64,000 nucleotides of DNA from Aphrocallistes beatrix (taxonomy: Eukaryota; Porifera; Hexactinellida; Sceptrulophora; Aphrocallistidae), in NCBI GenBank assembly GCA_963281255.1, contig OY725489.1, forward strand, positions 4,526,001 to 4,590,000, given 5' to 3'. The notes beneath the pieces were generated by a model, which was not told the origin of the DNA, searched no databases, and worked only from the letters and a program-made list of their open reading frames with translations. The stretch's first letter is position 1, and each line of letters opens with the position of its first letter. The translations under genes were made by a program, and so were the position numbers. Of this stretch, positions 32,390 through 42,970 are shown in pieces.

Positions 32390-32800
32390 ACATACCTAAT
32401 TTACGGAACTTGACGGAACGGTTCCGGAATTTTAATAAATGCCTGTTTTACGGAATATCCCATTCCGGATATTGTAAATCCCTAATTTACGGAATGATCC
32501 GTAAATTAGTTCGCTTAATTAATATGAGGTATCTCTATTATGAACATATTTTGGTCCCCTGGTGGTTCACAATAAGCGACCCTGCCTAATTTACGGAATT
32601 TGACGGAGGTTCCGGAATTTTAATACCTATTTTACGGGGAATATCTCATTCCGGGTATAATAAATGCCTATTTCAATACAAATCCTATCTAAAAACTGAA
32701 ATTGGGACCAGGAGGTTAGTTCATGATAAACGAATGTTCACATTAGGCGGGTTCATAATAAGCGACCTTGAATGTATGTCCTATTCGGAATCGAATCATT
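32390..32800. repeat. Direct repeat around TTTACGGAA, with MITE ends
   Basis: CCTAATTTACGGAA followed by TTGACGGA and TTCCGGAATTTTAATA occurs at about 32393 and 32583. AATAAGCGACC(C/T)TG at 32568 and 32757 matches the end of the MITE at 26266-26404. Probably overlapping remnants of TA-target MITEs. A TA dinucleotide run lies at 32367-32380. Confidence 0.6.
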
Positions 32801-33015
32801 ATTAGTCTCAAAGAACATGTGTTTACAGTACTAGTGACACTACCCTTCGTTCTTAAAAGGAGAGTAACGCAGTGTAAAAACTTCTTATACATTTGAGGAA
32901 ATATTTTTGAGAAACTTTTGATAGCATAATAATGCAAATTCAATATTTTGAATTTTATGGTGAGTCATAATCACTTGAACACAAATATATATATTATTTA
33001 ATTAAACTTGCTTAA

Positions 33016-34865
33016 GGATACCGCCCTCGAAAAACATCGCCTGACATAAAATAAATAAATTTTTTATTGCTAATTCCATCGGATTATTGAGTAGTCTACT
33101 ATCTAATCGTACTTGTTGGACGGTATTTATTTTGATATTCTAGAACTGAGCACCAAAAGCTCAGTCGTGCTAAAAATCGGAAATTCGTGGTTTTGCGGCG
33201 CTTCATCAATTATTTTCTAACTTATCTGATATTTTGTCAATTAAATGAACCTCAAAATGGTTTTGGCCCCTTTAAATATTATAAAACAGATGAATTTAGA
33301 AAAGAGGCACTTAAAATCCAATCAAAAATATCTTTATGAGGAACTTCATTTCTAAAATGCTCGGGAAATGGCCGTTGTGATATTAGCTATTGTGTATAGA
33401 AAAGAATTCTGAACAGTTTAAAAAAAATTTGTTCAGATCCGACCATTAGTTCGTAAGTAATAGTATATTGTAGGTAAAGTTGTTAGTGGTCCCGAAAGTG
33501 CTCGATGCCAATGCATAAAAACTATTGAAGATATATAATCTATTATAATCTTAAATAAAAGGATATATATGATAATATATAGGTTCCTCAAAACATCTCT
33601 TTGTCAAAAAGTAAATAATTCTTGACTTATCATCGATTTTATTGTAATACAAATTCTATGGAGAACATTGAATATATTAGAAAATGGCGAATCTTGTCAT
33701 GAAATAATTTCCCAAAAGTAGCTATTATTCTCAAAAAACAATGCAATAGTCACTAACAATGTATACAGAAATTTTGAAGCACCCAACGTGATTATTTTGG
33801 AAGTTCAAAGCATTTATCTCCAAAATTCGGTCAAAGCCCCCATTTATGGTCCAAAAACAGATTCCTCCATATCTCAGGAAATATACACCCAAATTCTTAG
33901 CTCTCAATTCCTAATATACTTTTCAAGACGGTATATATCTGATTCTTAAATAAAAAGTGTACTACATGGAATGGAATGCTAACTTTTAAATTTTTATCAC
34001 GTGATGACGTAGCATTTTTCGAAAATCCTAACTTGAAAACTAAAAGTCGTAGACACTCGCTCTAACTTCCTAATATACTTTTCAGAAGCTCTTTATTCAT
34101 TCTAAACCGATGAATTATACTTTGTAGTGCTAGGAATATTAATTACATTCCCTAATTGGTTCAAAATATTCGGGGTTAGAGGCCTCAAGGTAATTTGTGA
34201 ATTTTCAGTATAATTTTGCTATTTTTACCAAAAACTGTTGGAATACATTTAATTCATTAGTATACATACGATTAAATGCCCATGGATGCTTTTATTTATC
34301 GTTTATAGCTCATTTTACATCGTTCTTGACGTTAAAACTTCAAATCCCTATATCTCGGGGTTTAAAATTCCAAAATTGACCGTCTTTCAAAAGTTTTAAC
34401 TCAAAATTTCTTTGAGATTGAGGTTTGAAAATTTCAGGAATTGTTCCATATCATTAGGCGATGAGCGTATGACCACTCGATTTTCGATATCTTATAAAGT
34501 TGTGATTTTATTGCTGTTTTTCTAAGAAAATCGGGCATTTTTCGCCGTTTTTTGGCAACACCTATAAAATTAACAATTTTGGTTATTTTAACTTTCTTTT
34601 GGTCCTATGCGAGCATTTGATCCAAACATCTGTTTCAAAAAAATCACAGAGTGGAGGAGGGCTTACCATTAAGATGTGCTAGGGAAAAACGGTAAAAAAA
34701 CGACTTTGAGACGCTGTAACTCAAAAACTAGAAATGCGAACCAAAAACTGTTTGGCATGTCACAATATTTTTAAATTGCACTACCTGCCCACGCTTAACA
34801 TCTTATGTCTCTATACTTGATATATGCTGTAAGCCAAACCTATGGATTTTTCACGGGCGGTATCC
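33016..34865. mobile_element. TTAA element, GGATACCGCCC family, copy 2
   Basis: A 1850-bp element with both ends GGATACCGCCC and TTAA at 33012-33015 and 34866-34869. Collinear with copy 1 minus its nested insertion, with a few small deletions. No coding frame is shared by the copies. Confidence 0.93.
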
Positions 34866-34869
34866 TTAA

Positions 34870-36372
34870 TAAAGATGTAAGATATAATCTCCCATCTTGT
34901 TGTTCATTTACTTTCAGGCCTTTTTATTCGTCGAAAGTTTTCTTATATCACTTTTCAAGTTATTTACAAACATTTGTATAATATTATCCTTATAGTTTAC
35001 ATTTAAATAATCATAGTAATATACGTAGATCTCAATAATACTAGTGTAATATCATTTAGTTCTCTATGATTAGTTTCTAGTCTAAACCCATTTTTATTGG
35101 TTGAGTAATCGTATGAATGAAAAAGAATATTAAAATCAAGCTCTCTCAACTGCAATCTCACACTTGCATTCGGTAACGACTGTTACATAAATGCAGAACA
35201 ATAGAGATCTATTTGTATTAATACAGTCAAGGTCGCTTATTATGAACCCGATTAATATGAGCATTCGTTTATTATGATCAATCACTAGTCGATAATGTTA
35301 TCATAATCCTGACGCATACTATTAGTAACGTGATCTACCATTGTTGCACTTCAAAATATTGAACACCCAAGTAGCATTAATTGATAAGGTTTTTTTGCAG
35401 TCCAAATGCGTTTCGACGCCAGGTAATAGGAAACCTGCCAGTGGCCCTGACAAGACCCTAGATATGTCCATGGACAAACGCCGTATCTGCAGTACCTGTA
35501 AATATAATATTCAGTGCAATGTGGGACAATTGTGGCAGTTTAAAACCTGTCCAGTATTTTAGTCAAAACCCGGAATATATACGTATATACCGTATATATT
35601 CTCGTCCCATCCCGGATTTTAGTAACAACATCAAAATTGTCGTAGCATGACGTTTTAAATGCAAAGATATCCAAATCAAGTATGCTACTGTAATAGGAGC
35701 ACAATGTTGAGTGAAACATTATATGGTATCATTATATTCAATATTACAGGCATTCTCCATTGACTTTGGCTTATCACAGTCTAATTAGCTTATTAATTAA
35801 CTCCAATCTTTGTCCGATTTGGGAGTTCTTTAGCTCAATCTCCATATTTCAACGAGGTCTATAAAGATACAATAAAAACCTTTTCCTAAATTCAATATTC
35901 CATAAGGAGGTGCAATAGTGTAATTGTACCAAACATATTACGCTTTACTTATTTATCTTTTTGTATAAAACAAACAAATATATCCTCCAATTTGGAACTA
36001 AACAAATGGGTCCAATCATAAAGCTAATTTTATTTCCATTCGTCATAGTGATTTGAATCCATTTTTCGAAACTAACATTAAACATCCCGTTGGTATCATG
36101 CACGCATGATCTAAGTGCAACTACTTCCTCACGTGGAATTGGAACTGCTATCATCATTACTTGCCAAATCATCTGATGCTAAATCCAAAACTACACTCTG
36201 GGAATACTGATGTTTTGATGATTCTTCAGAAATAAGTGGTTTAGATTCTCACCGGAATTTTTGTGGATGAACGGAATTTTTGTGGAAGTTGTAAAGGACT
36301 TAATACTAGATATGTGACTCCAAACACCCTAGTTAAAACCTACACTCAACAATTTCTAAAATAGTCCATACC
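34870..36372. other. No gene recognised; MITE end at 35224
   Basis: TACAGTCAAGGTCGCTTATT at 35222-35241 is one end of the 26266-type MITE. A 75-codon minus-strand frame at 35945-36172 (PIPREEVVALRSCVHDTNG) looks weakly protein-like but matches nothing I know. Confidence 0.4.
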
Positions 36373-36530
36373 TCTAGCAGGACTGGGGTTGGTTAAATCT
36401 AAAAATATCTCATACCAGGAATTCATCAGATACGCTTAGAAAGCAAAATCTCTACAATAAAAACGAGTATGTTCCAATAGAGCCTACGTATATGGATTCT
36501 TATGGTAAATACGGTTTAAATTGTAGGCTT
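36373..36530 (-). repeat. Dispersed repeat, copy 1
   Basis: In reverse complement this matches 42480-42640: ATCCATATA, GGCTCTATTG, AACATACTCG and TCTAAGCGTATC occur in the same order in both. Class unknown. Confidence 0.65.
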
Positions 36531-36732
36531 ACATCTCGCTTTATTATATATTTATGCTACAGTCAATGTGTAAAATCAGTCAATTTGTAAATTGCCTGAA
36601 ATTTCCAGTCAATTTATAAATTGACTGATTCACTTAGGCAATTTACAAATTGACTGAACCATTGGTTAATTTATTTGACAGATTGACTGAATCATCTTAT
36701 GAAGATACATACTAACAAACCCAAATTGAAGA

Positions 36733-37146
36733 CAAGGCTGGGGTTGGTTAACCGATTTGAGGCAGCGGTTACCTAAATATTTATTCCGACGGTTAACCGG
36801 TTAACCGGTTAACCGATATAATAATTATAATAATTGAGTTAATAGTTGAAAATACTTCGCTGATTAAAAACAATAATTAGCATACACAATAACCTACACA
36901 TTATGTTTGCTTTGCTTCATGATACTAAAGATAAAATTAGTGAATAAATCGGTACTTTTCACAATTTTCATCATAGATTAATCAATGTGACTGAAGGAAT
37001 TTCGTTCAAAATTGTCTCAGATTCTAGGCAATGGTGAAAATATCATGAAAAGTTAATGAGTCAGTTAACCGAAAAAGCATTTTCATAGCCGTTAACCGAC
37101 TTTAGCGGCGGTTAACTGGCTAACTGGTTAACTAAATCCAGCCTTG
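36733..37146. mobile_element. hAT-like MITE with CAAGGCTGG ends
   Basis: A 414-bp insertion with ends CAAGGCTGG and CCAGCCTTG, flanked by TTGAAGA on both sides (36726-36732, 37147-37153). The subterminal regions are arrays of GGTTAACCGGTTAACC-like words. The 7-bp flank match is near the 8 bp of hAT. Confidence 0.82.
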
Positions 37147-37179
37147 TTGAAGAAAATAATCTTGATAATTTCGCTTTAT

Positions 37180-38024
37180 CGCAGTCATACTGGGAAACCA
37201 ACTGGGCTTCTATTTGTTCAGTTTCAGAAGAACAATAGAGTTACCATTCTGGAATTAAACAATCCCCTTTCAAGGCCCTGTTTGGATGTGATGCACAAGT
37301 TGGACTACGTTCAGCATCCCTTCCAAGTGAATTCTTAGAACGCCTTGTGTCCGAAGACGATCTGATGATTGCTTATCAGCAATTTGACCCCTCTCAAGTC
37401 TCTTCAGGTGACCGGACCCCAGTTTTCCAAATTTCCCTACACAAGAAGACATGTCACCTTATCCCTCAGATGCAACTTCTCCCACATTTTCATCTGCTCA
37501 TTCGTCTCAGGAAACCGCTATCCAAATACGGCATGACAACATTCAGCTCAACCGTAAGAGAGGCAGCTGATGGACATATAGCTCAGGCAGAACGCATGTT
37601 GAAACGGAGTCGTCTTGAGCAGGTTGCTGGAAACTCTGGAGACAATGTAGTTATTCCAATCCCTTTAGTGGATCGCGGTAGAGGTGATCCTCGAAACATC
37701 ATGGGTGTAATTCTAGACAGAAATGAAAATGACATGTATCGTATAGCAGTCCGTGCAGGAATCCTGAAAGGATCTTACAGCCGAAATCAATTTGATTTGT
37801 GTCCCCATCCGCTGTACAGTGTGAACGATTTCTCCACAGACAAAGAAATAGGCCTGCGACAAGCTGTTCAACAAGGGTCTAAGTATGGTGGACAAGGATT
37901 TTCTAAGTGTAATTGTATACAAAGTGGCAAACAATGCAAATCTAACAAATGCAAATGTTTCAAGGCTGGACTTAAATGTAATAGTAAGTGTCACGCCAGC
38001 ATGACTTGCCCCAACAAGATCTGA
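37180..38024 (+). pseudogene. KRBA2-like integrase, C-terminal half
   Basis: After a frameshift near 37230, the frame reads SYHSGIKQSPFKALFGCDAQ, the post-core region of KRBA2-type integrases. It continues with LPSEFLERLVSEDDL, then IPLVDRGRGDPRNIMGVILD and KGSYSRNQFDLC, and ends in a Cys-rich domain (CNCIQSGKQCKSNKCKCFKA, CNSKCHASMTCPNK). This order matches the family's C-terminus. The catalytic core is absent upstream. The frame from about 37250 to 38024 is uninterrupted for some 255 codons, long for a dead fragment. Confidence 0.8.
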
Positions 38025-38472
38025 ATGGGAACGATATGTAAACGTTATGGACTCAACATAATGTTGTCATATGCTGTTAATGCAATATATTGATATCAAT
38101 AAATTCAATTCATGATTCAGTCAAACTGTCAAATAAATTAACCAATGATTCAGTCAATTTGTAAATTGCCTGAAAATTCTAGTCAATTTGTAAATTGCCT
38201 AAGTGAATCAGTCAATTTATAAATTGACTGGAAATTTCAGTCAATTTACAAATTGACTGATTTTACACATTGACTGTAACATACTATATACGTATATAGA
38301 TATACTACTCGTATACTATTATTACTTCTTATATAAATCCATTTTATTTTTTAAAATTAATTATTTACCACAACGTATTTTATTTTATAAACGTGTTTAC
38401 CACAACTTATTTATCAATTTAAGGTTGCTTTTAGGTGATTTCTTTATTCTTGTCCATTTTATACTATTATCA

Positions 38473-38797
38473 ATGGCATTTCTACCCCCTTCTAAAAGAG
38501 CTTTTCTTGACAATGATTATGTCTCTGGGGATGATTCCGATTGGAATATAGAGGATGAAGGTTTTAGCAGTGAAGACAGCGACTTAGAACAGCATGTAAG
38601 TGAGAACGAGAATGAATCTAACTCTTCCATGGATTTTTCTGATGTGAATGAGCCATATACTGTTATTGCGAAAGATGGCACCAGATGGACTGAGATTTGT
38701 TGCATGGAGATGGACCTGTGAACTTTTGTCCTGATTTAATAGATCTTAAACCCAAACTGAAATTGAGCGAAAATGTGAACTCTATGTCAGGTAAGTT
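38473..38797 (+). pseudogene. piggyBac transposase N-terminal exon
   Basis: MAFLPPSKRAFLDNDYVSGD starts a Ser/Asp/Glu-rich N-terminus (DDSDWNIEDEGFSSEDSDLE) that leads to VIAKDGTRWTE, as in piggyBac transposases before the DDE core. A frameshift near 38700 moves the continuation into LHGDGPVNFCPDLIDLKPKL. It ends at a consensus donor, TCAG/GTAAGT, at about 38790. No downstream exon was found, so it is a truncated copy or a solitary captured exon. Confidence 0.6.
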
Positions 38798-39706
38798 CAT
38801 TTCATATTTCAATGTTTGACATGTATTGTTTTTGAATTATTGCTTCTAATTCATAAATTGTTTTGAATACAAAAGTATATTCTGTATTCAAAACAATTTA
38901 TACTCCTTCCCAAATTCCTAATTGAATTGATTTAAATCTATTTTCGCTCATCTCGGCAGTCTCAATTAAGGCTCAATTAAGGTTTCCTGTAGAATATTTT
39001 AGTATCATTCGACAGTTTATTATTTTGGTGTCATTACGATATCATAGCACCGCAAATTTGTTAAGTAATGTAGCCTTACAAACTCGATATTAATCATTCT
39101 GATAACAAGTGTTTACTTAAAAACGCGTTATATTTTCATTTCAACTATAATAAGGAGCCAATAATTATTCTGTTATTTTATTACTGCTATTTTATTACTT
39201 TTATAATTATACATAGTTTTAGTACAAATGATTAATTAATTAAAGACTACCGAAATGTACCACAGTGGTCCAACTTTATGGTTTCTTTCCCATTGAAAAT
39301 GGCTGGAGACATACTCGATATCGCGACTTTTCGATAATCTAGGGTTTAATAGAAAAGGAGTATAAATCAATGTTAATTATAATTGGATCTCGTTTTTATC
39401 ATGAAGCCAATCCCAAAATGTAATGCTACAAGTGTGTACTCGTATATCGTGTATACCATTGTCCTTGGCCATTAGACTGAATTATTTATAACCAGTTATA
39501 TAGAATCTTTTGTGGAATGATTAGGATTGTGAGAAACTTCTTGTGTGGTGCCATATTCATATGGATGATGATGAATAATTGATAATACATTTGGAACTAA
39601 CTCACAAAATATGTTAATTATGAATTCTTCTTTCCTTTGAAATCTATTTTCATAACCCAACATAATATACCTGGGATATCTTTGTATATTAGTATTTTAT
39701 TTACTT
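38798..39706. other. No gene recognised
   Basis: If the donor at 38790 is real this is intron-like. A short inverted repeat (TTGTTTTGAATAC / GTATTCAAAACAA) lies at 38858-38896. No acceptor with a recognisable piggyBac continuation was found. Confidence 0.45.
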
Positions 39707-40256
39707 ACAAGCGCGCTTCGTGCTTGCTTGCGCTGCGCGATTGGCGGACACTTTATGTCCGCCGGAGGCTCCCTTCGGTCGCCTGGAGGTGATATTGGTT
39801 AATTATAAGGGAAATATCACCTCTAAATATGTCCATCTTAGTTTTAAAATCGATATCACTCGAAAAATCACCAAATTTGTCAAATTTCAAATTTTTGATG
39901 AGTAATGATGACGTCATAACTAAGTGATGAGTCATCATTTTTTGATGATAGTTGCATCATATGTGAGGTATGTGAGTATACATATTCTATTAAAATTTCA
40001 GCCTTCTATCTCCTATAATGGCTGAGTTATGGCCGAATAACTGTGTTGCTTAACTTTTAAAAATGTGACAATGACGAAATAATTCCATGATGAGTCGACA
40101 TTTTGGTCTGAGCTCAGAACTTACTGGAGCCATAGCCAAAATACTCCCACATGCCAAAAATTAGCTTTCTGTGACCGGCAGTTTCTTCAATCAATTCGTT
40201 ACAGATATATATATATATATACACATACACAATAATCGAGTTTTAATAGTAAGGAT
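39707..40256 (+). repeat. Rep-A copy 4
   Basis: Same orientation as copy 1, from ACAAGCGCGCTTCG to an AT run and the shared tail AATAATCGAGTTTTAATAGT. In the head, GGCGGACA pairs with TGTCCGCC, where copy 1 has GGCGGACAC with GTGTCTGCC. The minus-strand frame (39938-39753) is open for 61 codons. Confidence 0.88.
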
Positions 40257-40593
40257 TACATGTACTTGATTTCAGTTCGGACATCAAGTTCTACTTCTAG
40301 CAGTGTTGGATTGGAGCTATTGAAAACGTTCATCCGCATGCGGATAAGGCTTATACTCGTACACATGCGATTTGCGATAATGAAAATTAAGTAATAATAA
40401 AAGAAATTTTGGAATAAAAAAAGACAAATACCATGTTAACCTTCGCCTGGCTAGGTCTCAAAAGTATAAATAGAGAAAACCCCACTTTCATTTTCACTTT
40501 CAACATTCCTAGCCAACCGCGGGTTAACAAGGTGCTGGGATAAATTAAACGTCCTCAGAGTAGTTATAGTGTAGATGAGGGTATGCTCAAGTA
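40257..40593. other. Left flank of mariner, nothing recognised
   Basis: No recognised gene or repeat. Confidence 0.5.
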
Positions 40594-41898
40594 CCAAGTG
40601 TTCAATAAGTTCGCGGAATTTATATGAAATTCAATGAGCAGGGTTAATGTAATTTAACCATTAGTAAAGCTATCAAATCAAAACTTGTATATGCAATTTC
40701 AACATTCTAACTAGCATACTTTTTATATTATAGCCAATTTAGTCTAGTCATTTTCTCTTTTTTATTTTTCGATGGAAAATTTGAATAATAGGGATTTTCG
40801 AGCGATAATGTTTTACAACTATAAACGTGGATTAAACGCTGCGGAGTGTACTGCTGAGATGTTTTCTGCTTTGGGGGAACTGGCACCAACCAAAACAACA
40901 GTTTACAAGTGGTACAGCCGATTTCGTTTGGGTTATATGTGCCTGGACGATGAAGTTCGAACCGGACGCCCGATTACGGCGGTCACTGATGAAAATATCG
41001 TCAAGGTGGAGGAACTGGTCAGAGAAGACAGACAAATTACTATCCGTCAGTTAGTTCATGATGTGTCAGTATCATCGGGAACAATGGAAACAATCCTACA
41101 CCATCATCTTGGTCTAAGAAGGGTTTGTTCCAAATTAGTCCCACATTTGCTAACTTTGGAACAAAAAAACCGTCGGATCCAATTTTGTCACTCCATGTTA
41201 CTGAAGTACTCGAAAACAGATTCTCGGCGGCATTCAGAAGTAATAACGGGTGATGAAACATGGATTTACTTCTATGACATGCGAACGAAGCAGCAGAGAT
41301 CGAAATGGATCTTTGAAGATGAGGTACCGGACACAATTCCAAAACAATTCATGGCGGTCGGCAAGCGAATGTTCGCAATTTTCTTCACCACAAGAGGTCT
41401 TCTTGAATTTGTGATGCTTCTTGCGAAGCATACTGTTACCTCAGCTTGGTACACCGAGATTTGCCTTCCAAAAGTGTTTCAAGCGGTGGAGAGGTTGAGA
41501 CCAAAGTCCGGGGTCCGTGGGATGAAATTTCATCATGATAATGCTCCAGCACACACAGCAGGAAAGACAAAGGAGTTTCTCAGTCAATCAGGGTTAGAAA
41601 TGATTGAACATCCTCCCTACAGCCCAGATCTTGCCCCCTGTGACTTTTGGCTGTTCCCAAATCTAAAAAGACACCTAAAAGGCAGGCGTTTTGAGTCAGA
41701 ATCCGAGCTAATCGCTGCTTTTTTAGAAGCAGTGGAGTGCATACCAGCAAGTAGCTATTCTAAGCTATTTGACATGTGGCTACACCGCTGGCAAAGGTGT
41801 ATTGATGCTAATGGGGAGTATTTTGAACATTTAGAACAGTAATTTGTTAGTTCACTGTAGTCAAAACATATTTTTCCGCGAACTTATTGAACACTTGG
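40594..41898 (+). mobile_element. mariner element, apparently intact
   Basis: A 1305-bp element with 25-bp inverted repeats that match exactly (40594-40618 and 41874-41898, beginning CCAAGTGTTCAATAAGTTCG). TA flanks both sides (40592-40593 and 41899-41900). The transposase frame occupies 40772-41842, leaving short untranslated ends as in other 1.3-kb mariners. It is the only complete autonomous element found in the window. Confidence 0.96.
40772..41842 (+). CDS. mariner transposase (DD34D)
   Basis: A 356-residue protein, close to the 340-355 usual for mariner. It catalyses cut-and-paste transposition into TA sites. The N-terminal helix-turn-helix half includes FRAIMFYNYKRGLNAAECTA and RTGRPITAVTDENI. 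A linker motif LVPHLLT (residues 123-129) stands where WVPHEL is usual. The catalytic triad is complete: Asp161 in ITGDETWIYF, Asp256 in FHHDNAPAHT and Asp291 in PPYSPDLAPCDFWLFP, with 34 residues between the last two. The start is the first ATG after the left repeat; an alternative Met lies at residue 14. No stop or frameshift is present. Whether it is transcribed cannot be told from sequence. Confidence 0.95.
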   Translation: MENLNNRDFRAIMFYNYKRGLNAAECTAEMFSALGELAPTKTTVYKWYSRFRLGYMCLDDEVRTGRPITAVTDENIVKVEELVREDRQITIRQLVHDVSVSSGTMETILHHHLGLRRVCSKLVPHLLTLEQKNRRIQFCHSMLLKYSKTDSRRHSEVITGDETWIYFYDMRTKQQRSKWIFEDEVPDTIPKQFMAVGKRMFAIFFTTRGLLEFVMLLAKHTVTSAWYTEICLPKVFQAVERLRPKSGVRGMKFHHDNAPAHTAGKTKEFLSQSGLEMIEHPPYSPDLAPCDFWLFPNLKRHLKGRRFESESELIAAFLEAVECIPASSYSKLFDMWLHRWQRCIDANGEYFEHLEQ

Positions 41899-42226
41899 TA
41901 GAGTTGGTGAGGCCCTGCCTCTACCAATAATCTGTAGAGTATCAGGACCATGCGATCATTGACCGCTTGATCACGATCACGATATTTTGACGATCGAATG
42001 AAGTCGGATCCTTTTTTTGAATGATCGGTTGGGAGATTGTGAACCTTTTTTAGCCCGATCATTTTTTTAACCATTTTGAGGAGATTTGTATTATCTTTTC
42101 TCCTCACCATCATTGACTTATTCTATTTTTCTATGCTGTTGTCAATTTGAGTCTTTTCCAGACCCATTAAAAAACCTTACCGCATGCACTGATTACCTCT
42201 TAGATTATGTGCTGTTTATTGGATAT
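41899..42226. other. Right flank of mariner, nothing recognised
   Basis: Contains short self-complementary GATCACGATC-like words near 41970 but no recognised gene or element. Confidence 0.45.
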
Positions 42227-42319
42227 GAAAATTGGTTGCAACTAAAACCTAGAAGGGACGGGAAGGGGATAAAGCTGGGATATCCTATGTTTCATGTAGA
42301 CGCAACCTATCAATTCTGA
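42227..42319 (+). repeat. Inverted duplicate segment, left copy
   Basis: Encodes NWLQLKPRRDGKGIKLGYPM in one frame. A diverged reverse-complement copy lies at 45619-45695, whose minus strand reads PRRDGKGISLDI. Class unknown. Confidence 0.6.
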
Positions 42320-42405
42320 TAGCTCTGAAAAATTGAATCTTTACACACTTAGAGATTAGTTTGATGCTACATTGGAACGAGAAAAAAATAATCCCAGGGG
42401 GGCGC

Positions 42406-42650
42406 ATGCATTAGTTCGAATCTGTATGTAGGCGTTAGTTCGAATAGAATTTAACTATGTAGGCGTTGGTTCGAATAGAATTTAACCATAGGAATCCATA
42501 TAGGCTCTATTGTAACATACTCGAGTTTTCATTGTAGAGTGATGATATTTTACACTGATCTCGGGTGATAAAACATGCGTTCTAAGCGTATCAAATGAAT
42601 TGAAACTCATTTCTACTTTGAGATATTTTTAGATTTCGATTTTTCGCTCC
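42406..42650 (+). repeat. Dispersed repeat, copy 2, with TTCGAATAGAATTTAAC units
   Basis: GTAGGCGTTAGTTCGAATAG occurs in two to three near-tandem copies at 42420-42480; from 42480 the sequence matches 36373-36530 in reverse. A related GTAGGCGT pair lies at 44545-44570. Confidence 0.6.
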
Positions 42651-42970
42651 CATAGTAATTAATAGAACGCAATAAAATTTCTACACTGACATGTGATTTT
42701 CTAGAATGTTGTCTATTTTTGATTTAGCAAGTACTAACAATGGTGTAGTTGCCCTGCATGCTCGATTTTCCATATCTCTACCTAGAATGTGATAATTCAC
42801 TCGAATGATTGTCGATCACCGATTTTCCCGATTTTTGGGCCAATCTTTTTCAAATTTTAATTATATCTCAAGTATCATAACGAATTTTAGAAATCGGTAT
42901 AGTAGATTTCATCATTTCAATGTGTAGAATACTAGATTAATTTAATTTGTTTATCTCCCTATTCTACTAA

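Larger units (their letters stand above)
36560..38276. mobile_element. TA-flanked inverted-repeat element carrying integrase sequence
   Basis: A 1717-bp element with ends CAGTCAATGTGTAAAATCAG and the reverse complement, flanked by TA at 36558-36559 and 38277-38278. Each end holds several copies of a palindromic CAGTCAATTTATAAATTGAC-like word over about 100-160 bp. Between the ends lie an hAT-like MITE (36733-37146) and the C-terminal half of a KRBA2-like integrase. TA targets and CAGT ends are Tc1/mariner features and not what is expected for integrase-driven elements. Confidence 0.8.

Noticed and set aside
40832-41454. Minus-strand frames within the mariner
   Set aside because: They are antisense to an intact transposase with its full catalytic triad.
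42420-42480. GGTTCGAAT as a tRNA or SINE B box
   Set aside because: No A box at the right distance and no cloverleaf; the motif repeats in tandem with its flanks.
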